Notes: generated by a model not told the origin, from the sequence alone. Positions 1 through 7,862 are shown, numbered from the stretch's first letter. The stretch: 23,228 bases of DNA from Clostridium sp. (GCA_018362895.1 JAHALR010000016.1:1-23228), one strand, 5' to 3'. Made by a program: numbers and translations.

Positions 1-1
1 T

Positions 2-283
2 TTACTTCCTTTTAGCTGTTTTATCTTGACCTGCATGGCCTCTGAATAACCTAGTAGGTGCAAATTCACCTAATTTATGACCAACCATTTGTTCAGTAAT
101 ATAAACAGGTACGTGGCTTTTACCATTGTGAACAGCAATTGTGTGACCCAACATGTCAGGCACAATCATTGATGCTCTTGACCAAGTTTTTATTACTTTT
201 TTCTCTCCAGCTTCGTTCATCTTAGCGATTTTCTTCTGAAGTGATTCTTGTACAAATGGACCTTTTTTTAGCGAACGAGCCAT
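2..283 (-). CDS. rpsS: 30S ribosomal protein S19
   Basis: Complete 93-residue S19, which binds the head of the 30S subunit with S13. It opens MARSLKKGPFV and carries the family's RxSxIxPxxxGHTIAVHNGK block and the later GHKLGEFAPTR segment. Length is normal for S19. The stop lies two bases from the window edge. The ATG at 281-283 follows a Shine-Dalgarno AAGGAG that overlaps the rplB stop codon (11-base gap), so it is translated in line with rplB. In the standard S10 cluster rplV would follow beyond the left edge. Confidence 0.98.
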   Translation of the reverse strand: MARSLKKGPFVQESLQKKIAKMNEAGEKKVIKTWSRASMIVPDMLGHTIAVHNGKSHVPVYITEQMVGHKLGEFAPTRLFRGHAGQDKTAKRK

Positions 284-294
284 TCATTATCTCC

Positions 295-1128
295 TTACTT
301 ATTACGTTTTCTGCCTCTTACAATATACTTGTCAGAGTGCTTGTTATTTTTTCTAGTCTTATAACCAAGAGCCGGTTTGCCCCAGGGAGTTTTGGGGTGT
401 CCGCCGGGACCTGTTTTACCTTCACCACCGCCGTGAGGGTGATCGCAAGGGTTCATTGTTACACCACGTACAGTTGGTCTGATGCCCATATATCTTGTAC
501 GTCCGGCTTTACCGATTTTCATATTTTTGAACTCAGCATTACCTAAAACACCGATAGTAGCCAAACATTCTTTTCTAATCATTCTCATTTCTGAGCTCGG
601 TAATTTAATTGTTACGTAGTTGCCTTCCTTAGCCATCAACTGTGCAGCAGCACCTGCTGTTCTGACTAATTTAGCACCACGACCCGGAATCATTTCAACG
701 TTATGCACCATTGTACCTAAAGGAATCATTTCCAATGGCAATGCGTTACCGGTAATGATGTCAGCATTTGGACCTGAAATAATAGTGTCACCTACATTCA
801 AGCCTTGAGGTGTCAATATATATCTTTTTTCACCGTCAGCATAGAATACCAATGATATTCTAACATTTCTGTTCGGATCATATTCGACAGTTTTAACTAC
901 ACCGGGTACACCGAATTTTTCACGTTTAAAATCGATTACACGATAAGCTTTTTTAACACCGCCTCCTTTATGACGGCAAGTGATTCTGCCGGTATTGTTT
1001 CTTCCGGCTTTAGATTTCATAGGCTTCAACAAGGATTTTTCAGGAGTTGAACAAGTGATTTCAGCGAAGTCACTTTTCGTCATTCCTCTTTGTCCTGGAG
1101 AAGTCGGATTTATTGTTTTAATACCCAT
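295..1128 (-). CDS. rplB: 50S ribosomal protein L2
   Basis: L2, a 23S rRNA-binding protein needed for peptidyl transfer and subunit joining. The proper start is the ATG at 1126-1128, giving 277 residues that open MGIKTINPTSPGQRG, the usual L2 N-terminus, with a CAGGAG Shine-Dalgarno about 9 bases upstream. An in-frame GTG at 1156-1158 would add ten non-conserved residues that translate the SD itself. The C-terminal block around NPCDHPHGGGEGKTGPGG, containing the functionally important His, is intact. Order rplW-rplB-rpsS is the standard S10 operon order. Confidence 0.98.
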   Translation of the reverse strand: MGIKTINPTSPGQRGMTKSDFAEITCSTPEKSLLKPMKSKAGRNNTGRITCRHKGGGVKKAYRVIDFKREKFGVPGVVKTVEYDPNRNVRISLVFYADGEKRYILTPQGLNVGDTIISGPNADIITGNALPLEMIPLGTMVHNVEMIPGRGAKLVRTAGAAAQLMAKEGNYVTIKLPSSEMRMIRKECLATIGVLGNAEFKNMKIGKAGRTRYMGIRPTVRGVTMNPCDHPHGGGEGKTGPGGHPKTPWGKPALGYKTRKNNKHSDKYIVRGRKRNK

Positions 1129-1183
1129 TTTCTTTTGCTCCTGTTTCTTGGGATTCACATAGTCATCGGCATTTCAGCCACCA

Positions 1184-1492
1184 CTATGCTCCTATTAATT
1201 CTTCAATTGGTTCACCCTCAATAGACACGATAGCTTTCTTGCCTGATTGAGTTCTGCCTGCACTATATCCAACTCTTTTTTCATGAGAAGGCATATACAC
1301 AGTTCTTACTTTAGTAACTTTTCTGCCCGGGAAAGCCAGTTCGACAGCCTGAGCAATTTCTACTTTTGTAGCATCTTTCACAACTTCAAAAGTGTATTGC
1401 TGCAAAGTAGTAGCTTCCATAGACTTTTCTGTAATGATAGGTCTTTTAATGATGTCGTACAGTCTTTCTGTATTGTTTTTCAAGTTGCTCAT
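1184..1492 (-). CDS. rplW: 50S ribosomal protein L23
   Basis: L23 (102 residues), located at the polypeptide exit tunnel where trigger factor and SRP dock. The N-terminal IIKRPIITEKS motif and the VxKVRTVYMPSHEKR region are characteristic. The length is slightly above the roughly 95-100 usual for bacteria because of a short N-terminal extension. Its ATG overlaps the rplD stop by one base (TAATG), so translation is probably coupled to rplD. Confidence 0.97.
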   Translation of the reverse strand: MSNLKNNTERLYDIIKRPIITEKSMEATTLQQYTFEVVKDATKVEIAQAVELAFPGRKVTKVRTVYMPSHEKRVGYSAGRTQSGKKAIVSIEGEPIEELIGA

Positions 1493-2127
1493 TATTTCGA
1501 CAACCTTTCTGTGATTTCATTAATTGCTGCTTCTGTAATAATTACGTTATCTGCTTCCAACAAGTCTTTAACATTCAAGTTTGAAGGAAGAATGATTCTA
1601 ACGTTCGGTAAATTTCTTGCGCTCAATTCAAGGTAAGCATTTTCAGCTGCCTTAACGTCTGCAATGATAAGAATTTTACCTTCAACTTTAAGAGCTTTAA
1701 GTGTTTCTACCATTAATTTAGTTTTAGGTTCATTGATTTCAGAGAAATCTTTCACTAAAACAGTATTTTCTATTCTAGCTGATAAAGCTGATTTAAGAGC
1801 CAATCTTCTGGCTTTTTGCGGCATAGCAAAACTGTAATCTCTTGGTTTTGGTCCAAAGATAACACCACCGCCTGCAAACAATGGAGATCTCAAAGAACCG
1901 GCTCTTGCTCTGCCTGTACCTTTTTGTTTCCACGGTTTTCTTCCGCCGCCTGATACTTCGGCTCTGGTTTTTGTACATGCACTTCCTGCTCTGCCGTTGT
2001 TCAATTGACGTCTCAAAGCGAGGTGCATAACATGCAGATTCGGTTCAACGCCGAAGACTTTTTCGTCAAGAGCGATTTGTCCGACTGCACTTCCTTTTGT
2101 ATTTAGTATTGAAACTTCTTTTGTCAT
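1492..2127 (-). CDS. rplD: 50S ribosomal protein L4
   Basis: L4 (211 residues), an early-assembly 23S-binding protein with a tunnel-lining loop. The loop is visible as RAEVSGGGRKPWKQKGTGRA followed by the SLRSPLFAGGGVIFGPKPRD segment. Length is normal. A GAGG lies about 12 bases upstream of the ATG. In E. coli L4 also represses its own operon by binding the S10 leader; whether that holds here is unknown, but the rpsJ leader in this window is structured (see 3328-3353). Confidence 0.97.
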   Translation of the reverse strand: MTKEVSILNTKGSAVGQIALDEKVFGVEPNLHVMHLALRRQLNNGRAGSACTKTRAEVSGGGRKPWKQKGTGRARAGSLRSPLFAGGGVIFGPKPRDYSFAMPQKARRLALKSALSARIENTVLVKDFSEINEPKTKLMVETLKALKVEGKILIIADVKAAENAYLELSARNLPNVRIILPSNLNVKDLLEADNVIITEAAINEITERLSK

Positions 2128-2178
2128 TTTTCTTTAACCTCAATTAAATTTAGTGTAATCCTTAAGAGTTTTTCTCGG

Positions 2179-2856
2179 CTAGTTCCATTTAACTCTTGAA
2201 GGAACTACTGTAACCATTTTGCCTTCGGGTCCGGGAACAGATCCTTTAACAAGAAGCAAGTTGCTGTCTTTGTCAACTTGAACAACTGTCAACTTAGTAA
2301 TAGTTACTTTTTCATTTCCCATGTTTCCAGCCATTCTCTTACCTTTAATTACACGGCTTGGAGTAGTACCTGCACCGATAGAACCGGGCTCTCTATGGTT
2401 TTTAGAACCGTGACCCATAGGTCCTCTTGAGAAGTTCCATCTTTTAACAGTACCTTGGAAACCTTTACCAACTGATTTTCCAGTAACATCAACTTTTTCT
2501 ACATTTTCTAATACTGACAAATCAATTTGTTGTCCAACTTTATATTCTGCTGAGTTTTCAACTCTGAATTCCTGTAAATTTCTGAAGTTATCCAATCCGT
2601 TTTTAGCGAAGTGGCCGATTTGAGCTTTAGAAAGATGTTTTTCTTTAGCAGGTTCAAAACCGACCTGAATTGCGTTATATCCATCAGATTCAACAGTTTT
2701 AACTTGAGTAACTGTTAACGGATCAACTTTGATAACTGTGACAGGAATTGCCAGTCCTTGTTCATCAAAGACTTGTGTCATTCCTAATTTTTTTCCGATT
2801 ACGCCTAATCTTGTCTTGTTTTTAGACTTTTGGGCGCTTTTAGCGTTTGTAGTCAT
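2179..2856 (-). CDS. rplC: 50S ribosomal protein L3
   Basis: L3 (225 residues), which binds near the peptidyl transferase centre. After a basic, low-complexity lead of about 15 residues the typical start LGVIGKKLGMTQVFDEQG appears. The RGPMGHGSKNHREPGSIGAGTTPSRV segment region and the KGKRMAGNMGN block are the L3 signature. An AAGGAG lies about 12 bases before the ATG at 2854-2856. It is separated from rpsJ by 130 bases, by far the largest gap in this cluster, holding a strong hairpin at 2898-2918. Confidence 0.97.
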   Translation of the reverse strand: MTTNAKSAQKSKNKTRLGVIGKKLGMTQVFDEQGLAIPVTVIKVDPLTVTQVKTVESDGYNAIQVGFEPAKEKHLSKAQIGHFAKNGLDNFRNLQEFRVENSAEYKVGQQIDLSVLENVEKVDVTGKSVGKGFQGTVKRWNFSRGPMGHGSKNHREPGSIGAGTTPSRVIKGKRMAGNMGNEKVTITKLTVVQVDKDSNLLLVKGSVPGPEGKMVTVVPSRVKWN

Positions 2857-2897
2857 TTTCTACCTTTCTCCTTGTGAGCGCTACCTTGTGTTACTTG

Positions 2898-2918
2898 TGG
2901 CGGTTGTCCAAGCCGCCA
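2898..2918 (-). promoter_or_regulatory. hairpin in the rpsJ-rplC intergenic mRNA
   Basis: The arms TGGCGG (2898-2903) and CCGCCA (2913-2918) pair perfectly. On the minus-strand mRNA two more A-U pairs can form inside with one bulged C, leaving a four-base GGAC loop. It is GC-rich in an otherwise AT-rich spacer, has no following U-run, and so is not an intrinsic terminator. It is directly followed in the mRNA by CACAAGTAA, a sequence also found next to the rpsJ leader hairpin. A protein-binding or processing site is the simplest reading. Confidence 0.55.
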
Positions 2919-2986
2919 TCCTTGTTTTTCACGGACCCGTAGATCACATTAAATCATATTCAATTGTAATGTGTTAATGTTTCTTC

Positions 2987-3307
2987 TTATAATTTTACTT
3001 CAATATCAACGCCTGCCGGCAAATCCATTCTGCTCAACTCTTCTGTTGTTTGTTGAGTAGGATCATAGATATCGATGATTCTTTTATGAGTGCGCATTTC
3101 AAAATGCTCTCTTGATTTTTTATCTACGTGAGGTGATCTTAAAACGCAATATAATCTTCTTTTTGTAGGAAGAGGAATAGGTCCTGCAACCTTTGCATCT
3201 GTTCTTTTTGCTGTTTCAACAATTTTTTCTGCTGAAACATCAATAAGTTTATGATCATATGCTTTTAAGCAAACTCTGATTCTTTGTCTTTTTTGAGCTG
3301 TACTCAT
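2987..3307 (-). CDS. rpsJ: 30S ribosomal protein S10
   Basis: S10, a 30S head protein and, as NusE, a transcription antitermination partner of NusB. The chosen ATG at 3305-3307 gives 106 residues opening MSTAQKRQRIRVCLKAYDHK, with AAGGAAG about 8 bases upstream. The reading frame stays open upstream to a further ATG at about 3385, but those residues translate the structured leader and have no S10 similarity. Conserved PLPTKR and RSPHVDKKSREHFEMRTHKR blocks are present. It is the first gene of the cluster; the upstream neighbour is a divergent cyclase-like gene rather than tuf/fusA, so the str genes are not attached here. Confidence 0.97.
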   Translation of the reverse strand: MSTAQKRQRIRVCLKAYDHKLIDVSAEKIVETAKRTDAKVAGPIPLPTKRRLYCVLRSPHVDKKSREHFEMRTHKRIIDIYDPTQQTTEELSRMDLPAGVDIEVKL

Positions 3308-3327
3308 TTGTCGTTCTTCCTTTGCTT

Positions 3328-3353
3328 TTACTTGTGTCGGGCTCTTGCCCAAC
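3328..3353 (-). promoter_or_regulatory. hairpin in the rpsJ 5' leader
   Basis: On the minus-strand mRNA GUUGGGC (3353-3347) pairs with GCCCGAC (3342-3336) around an AAGA tetraloop: seven base pairs including one G-U. It lies about 30 bases upstream of the rpsJ start and is followed by CACAAGTAA (3336-3328), the same nine bases that follow the rplC-leader hairpin. S10 operon leaders are known regulatory targets in other bacteria (L4 in E. coli); no homology to that specific structure is claimed. Confidence 0.5.
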
Positions 3354-3418
3354 CAGACATCTACTTTTTGTTGGGGTTCGCACATAAAAATACGGCACCC
3401 GACTAGTGTATTAACTAC

Positions 3419-3445
3419 CTTATATTAAACATATTTCCTCGTCAA
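3419..3445 (-). promoter_or_regulatory. candidate promoter for the S10 cluster
   Basis: On the minus strand TTGACG (3445-3440) is followed after 15 bases by TATAAG (3424-3419). The spacer is short, but these are the best sigma70-type hexamers in the interval and would give a leader of about 105 bases holding the 3328-3353 hairpin. Positions are inferred from consensus only. Confidence 0.4.
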
Positions 3446-3505
3446 CAGTATTTTTTCGGTTTTTTCGACAAAATTTCAAAATTTTACAAAAGTTTATAAA
3501 AGATT

Positions 3506-3533
3506 TTGAATAAACAGAATTATTAATTATAAT
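3506..3533 (+). promoter_or_regulatory. promoter of the CHASE2 cyclase-like gene, predicted leaderless
   Basis: TTGAAT (3506-3511), a 16-base spacer, and a perfect TATAAT (3528-3533). Transcription would start six to seven bases later, at the A of the ATG (3540). There is no Shine-Dalgarno between the -10 box and the start codon, consistent with a leaderless mRNA. Confidence 0.55.
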
Positions 3534-3539
3534 AACCCT

Positions 3540-5711
3540 ATGAATTTTAAAGTTGAGTATATAAATAAACTAAAAATTACAATTACGCTAATTTTAATTA
3601 TATTAATTTCTGTTTTTGCATATCTTTTCAAAGATGTATTTAATTATTTTGAAGAAAAATTCATTGATTTAAGAAGCTCTTTGAGTGTAGACAAAGGCCT
3701 GTTCTCTCAAAAATTCAAACCAGCAGATGACGAAATTATAATTATATCTGTAAACGACCTGACACAATATGAGGCAGCTCGTTCAACAGAGTTGAACCTC
3801 AGGCATTGGCCGTGGTCAAGAGAAGTTTGGGCAAAGGTAATTAACTTTTTGGAAGCACAAAATCCCCGTGTAATCGTTGTTGATTTAAACTTCTCAAATT
3901 ACGAAGACCTGTCAAGAAATTATTCATCTCCTGATATGATTCTGGCAGATACTCTGGGCTATTATGACAACATAGTTTTAGCAACAGCACTTCGCACACC
4001 TTATTCCGAAACAAAAGACATTGATTCGGCCAAAATTTTTGATAATTTTGCAAACCCCTATTCACCTTCCAGCGACTCCTTAAATATGTATATAGAAGAT
4101 AAAAATCTGGATAAATTTATATCATATTATTCACATACTCCGATTCCGAATATTTTCACAAACTCGACAACAATGGGAGTTACAAATCTTGTTACAACAA
4201 AGAACAAAGATGAAAACATCAGATATTCACAGCCTGTTTACAAACTGATAAAAGGCAACAAAGAATACTACATTCCCTCTTTGGGGCTGGCAACGCTTTT
4301 GAAATATGAAAAAATAGGAAAACTTGCAGAGGAAATTCCGATTGAAAATGGATTTTTGAAAGCAGGAAAGCATCTTATCAGAGTAAATGAAAAGGGGCAG
4401 ACACTTATCAACTGGCACGGAGCAGGAAATTCGTATCTTGACATTCCTGTTAACTCAATCCTTTTAAGCATGGTAAGAGGAACAAAATATTTTGAATATG
4501 ACAAAACAAAATATCCTTTAAGCTTTTTCAAAAACAAAATCATAATCATTTCACAAACACATATAAATACAGAGACACACAATACACCTGTTGCAAAGGA
4601 AATGACAGATGCACAGATAAAAGCAAACATCATAGACAATTACATAAACGATTCGGATTTAACAAACAAATGTAAACGTCCTTTTGCAAAAAAAATAACG
4701 AAGTACAAAGGAATAATTTTGACCGTATGTTTTTGTGCAGCAATAGTTTTTGTTATTTTAATAGCAACAAATATGGTACTTGCCCTTATAAACGGTTCTT
4801 TAATTATTTTTATATATATTCTTTTGAGTGTACTTTTGTTTGCACATCCGCGATTCAGGCTGATTCTGGATATGGCAATGCCGCTTTATTTCATGGTTTC
4901 GACATTCCTAATTTCATTTGTTTTAAAAGTTCATCATGAATTCAAAAAAAGAAAGAAAATAGAAACAATTTTCGGCAATCTTGTATCTGAAAATGTTCTC
5001 AAGCAGCTAGTCAACAAACCTCACAGATTGAATCTGAAATCTACAATTCAAAAGGTTACTGTGATGTCATGCAACATATCAAACAACCTTCAAATTTCAG
5101 ATGAGCTTCCTCCTGAAAAATACGTTGAACTCATAAACAATGCGTTCAACACTATTGAAAAAATAATTTTTAAATACAACGGAACAATCAACAGATTTGT
5201 CGGAAATTCGGTCCTTGTATACTGGGGTTACCCTATACATTCAAGAAAAGACAGCGAAAATGCAATTCGGGCAGCACTTGAAATACAAGAAAAAATAGAC
5301 GAATTCAATGAAACTCATATAAACAATATTGATTGGGACAGCATTGACGAAAATGATAATCTGAAAGAAATTCCAGAAGAGATAAAAAAATATTTTGTGA
5401 ATGTTAAAATAGCAATAAACACAGGGACAGCACTTATTGGTCAAATAGGCTCATCAAATGTTTCTGATTTTACTGTACTTGGTGAAACAGTAGATATAAT
5501 TGAAAGAATTGAAGATATTTGTTGTGAATTTAACAAAGATATAATCATCACAGAAAACACACTCGAACAGCTCGATGAAAAAATACCGGCAGAATATATG
5601 GGTCAGGTAAGATTAAAAAACAGCGATAAAAAAATAAAAATATATGAGCTTAAATACTCATATGAAAACACAGACGAAAATAATAACGGCGGAGAAAATG
5701 ATTCATATTGA
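3540..5711 (+). CDS. CHASE2-domain membrane protein with degenerate class III nucleotide cyclase domain
   Basis: 723 residues. A transmembrane helix (about 10-30) leads to a large extracytoplasmic CHASE2 sensor domain (about 55-385; note DDEIIIISVND, HWPWSREVW, VIVVDLNFS). Three more membrane helices follow (about 392-411, 413-433, 441-462), then a class III adenylate/guanylate cyclase fold (about 505-690). The fold is recognisable (PEKYVELINNAFNTIEKII, GSSNVSDFTVLGETV), but key residues differ. Both metal-binding Asp positions are Asn (N512 in SCNI, N556 in RFVGN, with the canonical 44-residue spacing). The purine-selecting Lys and Asp are R552 and E649, and the transition-state Asn is D652, while its partner Arg (R656) is kept. 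Cyclase activity is therefore doubtful; a nucleotide-binding or regulatory role is possible. The last 14 bases overlap the next gene. Confidence 0.88.
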   Translation: MNFKVEYINKLKITITLILIILISVFAYLFKDVFNYFEEKFIDLRSSLSVDKGLFSQKFKPADDEIIIISVNDLTQYEAARSTELNLRHWPWSREVWAKVINFLEAQNPRVIVVDLNFSNYEDLSRNYSSPDMILADTLGYYDNIVLATALRTPYSETKDIDSAKIFDNFANPYSPSSDSLNMYIEDKNLDKFISYYSHTPIPNIFTNSTTMGVTNLVTTKNKDENIRYSQPVYKLIKGNKEYYIPSLGLATLLKYEKIGKLAEEIPIENGFLKAGKHLIRVNEKGQTLINWHGAGNSYLDIPVNSILLSMVRGTKYFEYDKTKYPLSFFKNKIIIISQTHINTETHNTPVAKEMTDAQIKANIIDNYINDSDLTNKCKRPFAKKITKYKGIILTVCFCAAIVFVILIATNMVLALINGSLIIFIYILLSVLLFAHPRFRLILDMAMPLYFMVSTFLISFVLKVHHEFKKRKKIETIFGNLVSENVLKQLVNKPHRLNLKSTIQKVTVMSCNISNNLQISDELPPEKYVELINNAFNTIEKIIFKYNGTINRFVGNSVLVYWGYPIHSRKDSENAIRAALEIQEKIDEFNETHINNIDWDSIDENDNLKEIPEEIKKYFVNVKIAINTGTALIGQIGSSNVSDFTVLGETVDIIERIEDICCEFNKDIIITENTLEQLDEKIPAEYMGQVRLKNSDKKIKIYELKYSYENTDENNNGGENDSY

Positions 5712-7398
5712 TTCCTTAATTCTTGATGAATTTTTTAGAGAAAACAAGGATTTTTTTGAAAACGCAAAAATACAAAAAATACAGCAGCCAACAAGAAGAG
5801 AAATTATCCTTCAAATGAGAAAATTTAGTGAAAACGGAGCTGATGTAAGAAAATTTTATATAAACATAAACCCGGAGTATCACCATGTTTGCTTTATGAA
5901 GAAAGAAACAGAAAAACGAAGATGCCTGGAGATTCCCAAACAGCCTCCTATGTTTTGTATGCTTCTTCGAAAACATATGGAAGGCGCAAAAATTTTATAT
6001 GTACAAAAACCGGAAAATGAGAGAATTCTTGAACTCTATTTTGAAAACTATAATGAAATCGGAGACAGAATAGAAGAATGCCTGAGCATAGAACTTATGG
6101 GCAAACACAGCAACATTGTTTTGTACAATACAGATAACAATATAATTCTCGGATGTGCTCACAATATTGGCGCAGAAAAGAGTAAAGAAAGAGAACTCGC
6201 AGGAGGACTGCCTTACATTTATCCCCCTAAACAAAATAAGAAAAATCTTTTACAAACTAGATTCGACTGGTTTGAGAGTGCACTTTTAAAATCGGAATAT
6301 TCAATAAAAAAAGCAGTATCTTCAAGATATTTTTCACTTTCACAAATCTTAGTCGAAGACATATGCAAAGCAAAAAACATAAACGCTGATAAACCGGCAA
6401 AATCCATTACAAAAGAAGAAGCACAAATTTTGTTTATAGAACTTCATGAATTTTTGGAAAAAGGAACTCACATTTTTTCTGTCTCTCAAAATTATGAAAA
6501 ATATTCCTGCATAGAAAATCTTCAAAGGCAATACGATTGTGTAAACGAGCTGATTGATGATTACTTTTCATACCACATTGAAAAAAATCTAATATCAGGT
6601 TTAAAGACCAGCTTGAATACAAAAATAAATAAAGAGCTAAAAAAACTGAATAATACACTCAAAAGTCAACAAAAACAGATTGATAAAGAAGAAAAAGCAA
6701 GAATCTATATGCTCAAAGGTAACCTTTTGACAGCAAACGCATACGCTTTAAAAACAGGAGAAAAATCAGTTCTTTTAAAAGATTATGAATCAGGTAAAAT
6801 GATAGAAATTGACCTGGATGAAAATCTAACTCCGATTGAAAATGCAAACAGATATTTTGCTCTCTATAACAAAACAAAAAAAGCCTGTCAGATTGCAAAT
6901 GAAATGTCAGAAGCAACAAAAAATGAAATCGAATATTTTAAAGAAATTCAATATAATGCAGAAATTGCAGCTTCCATAGAAGAGCTGAAAGAAACCGTAC
7001 AAGAACTCGAAAGCGAAAAACCTCAAGAAAAAAATAAAAAACAAAAGGAAACAATAAACATCGAAAAAAGAGAAATAGACGGATTTATTGTTTATATAGG
7101 CAAAAATCACAAACAAAATGACTATCTGTATTCAAAAATATCCTCACCAAATGACTTGTGGTTCCATGCATTGAACACTCCGGGTTCACATATAATAGCA
7201 AAAAATCAAAATCGTTCGGATGAAATACAAAACAGTACGCTTTTAAAAATTGCAAAGCTTGCAAAAGAATTTTCAACAGCAAAAAACTCTTCTAAAGTTC
7301 CCGTAGTTTATACACAAAGAAAATATATCAAACGCCCGCAAAATACAAAAAGCGGATTTGTTGTTTATAAAAATGAAACAGAAATAGTTGTAAACTAA
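5698..7398 (+). CDS. rqcH: NFACT family ribosome quality control protein (RqcH/Rqc2-like; older name fibronectin-binding protein)
   Basis: 566 residues from the ATG at 5698, which opens MIHIDSLILDEFF as in NFACT proteins; in-frame upstream ATGs at 5644 and 5662 add unconserved residues. A GGAG sits only 3 bases before the ATG. RqcH binds peptidyl-tRNA-blocked 50S subunits and recruits Ala-tRNA to add C-terminal alanine tails. Visible parts are NFACT-N (1-about 200, with FCMLLRKHMEGAKI), a helical coiled-coil middle (about 300-475), and the NFACT-R signature DLWFHALNTPGSH at 486-498. The NFACT-N Asp-Arg pair needed for tailing in B. subtilis RqcH appears as E108-R109, a conservative change. 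It overlaps the cyclase-like gene by 14 bases, so translation is probably coupled. Lysine/isoleucine/asparagine-rich codon use matches its neighbours. Confidence 0.9.
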   Translation: MIHIDSLILDEFFRENKDFFENAKIQKIQQPTRREIILQMRKFSENGADVRKFYININPEYHHVCFMKKETEKRRCLEIPKQPPMFCMLLRKHMEGAKILYVQKPENERILELYFENYNEIGDRIEECLSIELMGKHSNIVLYNTDNNIILGCAHNIGAEKSKERELAGGLPYIYPPKQNKKNLLQTRFDWFESALLKSEYSIKKAVSSRYFSLSQILVEDICKAKNINADKPAKSITKEEAQILFIELHEFLEKGTHIFSVSQNYEKYSCIENLQRQYDCVNELIDDYFSYHIEKNLISGLKTSLNTKINKELKKLNNTLKSQQKQIDKEEKARIYMLKGNLLTANAYALKTGEKSVLLKDYESGKMIEIDLDENLTPIENANRYFALYNKTKKACQIANEMSEATKNEIEYFKEIQYNAEIAASIEELKETVQELESEKPQEKNKKQKETINIEKREIDGFIVYIGKNHKQNDYLYSKISSPNDLWFHALNTPGSHIIAKNQNRSDEIQNSTLLKIAKLAKEFSTAKNSSKVPVVYTQRKYIKRPQNTKSGFVVYKNETEIVVN

Positions 7399-7862
7399 AC
7401 TTTTTTATTCACAAAAAGCCCCGGCATTTTACTGAGATTCAAAAGTGCTTTAGAAGCATCTTCAGGAGAAATTGTTTTTATAACCTCCTTCTTTTCCGAG
7501 TCATATATTTCTATCATATTTTCTTTATTGAATCTGAAATGATATTTTGAGTATTCCTCCTCATCATCAGAATTTGTTTCAAAAGAAGTGTCATTAGACT
7601 GCTGTTCTTCAGAGTCCGGTTGTTCCTGTTCATTATTGTCGTCATTTTCTTTTTTATCATCGGGAATAAAAGGAATCGTACCGTTAAAAGCAGCATCAGG
7701 GTCTTTTCTGCCTGCTTTTTCAATCTTTCCTACACCGTCTGCATCAGCAATCTGATTTTCAAGACTTTGTCTTGCTGTTCTTTCAGCCTCATCCGCCAGC
7801 TGAGATGATGACAAATTCCTGTTTAAGCCCAGATTAGAAAGCGAAAAACCGTCTATACCCAC
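7395..7862 (-). CDS. hypothetical protein with C-terminal FlaG-like domain
   Basis: 155 residues from a GTG start (7860-7862) preceded by GAGG at 5-6 bases. Residues 1-50 are polar and probably helical, 67-104 form a strongly acidic linker rich in Asp/Glu/Gln/Asn, and 106-152 resemble the flagellar FlaG domain: YHFRFNKENMIEIYDSEKKE, then VIKTISPEDASKALLNLSKM, then PGLFVNKKV. Compare the FlaG consensus 'xFxVdeetgxxxVkVvDxeTgEVIRQIPpEexl' followed by a hydrophobic helix and GLLxDxKA. FlaG affects flagellar filament length; no other flagellar gene is visible here, so the role is open. Its TAG stop overlaps the convergent rqcH stop. No signal peptide. Confidence 0.75.
   Translation of the reverse strand: MGIDGFSLSNLGLNRNLSSSQLADEAERTARQSLENQIADADGVGKIEKAGRKDPDAAFNGTIPFIPDDKKENDDNNEQEQPDSEEQQSNDTSFETNSDDEEEYSKYHFRFNKENMIEIYDSEKKEVIKTISPEDASKALLNLSKMPGLFVNKKV

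Noticed and set aside
1129..1158. GTG-initiated extension of rplB
   Set aside because: The ten extra residues are not in L2 proteins and translate the Shine-Dalgarno for the conserved ATG at 1128.
2945..2980. CACATTA/TAATGTG inverted repeat downstream of rpsJ
   Set aside because: AT-rich seven-base arms with a 15-base loop and no U-run; too weak to call a terminator.
3308..3385. N-terminal extension of rpsJ or a leader peptide
   Set aside because: No start signal seen upstream; the stretch is better explained as a structured leader, and S10 does not carry it.
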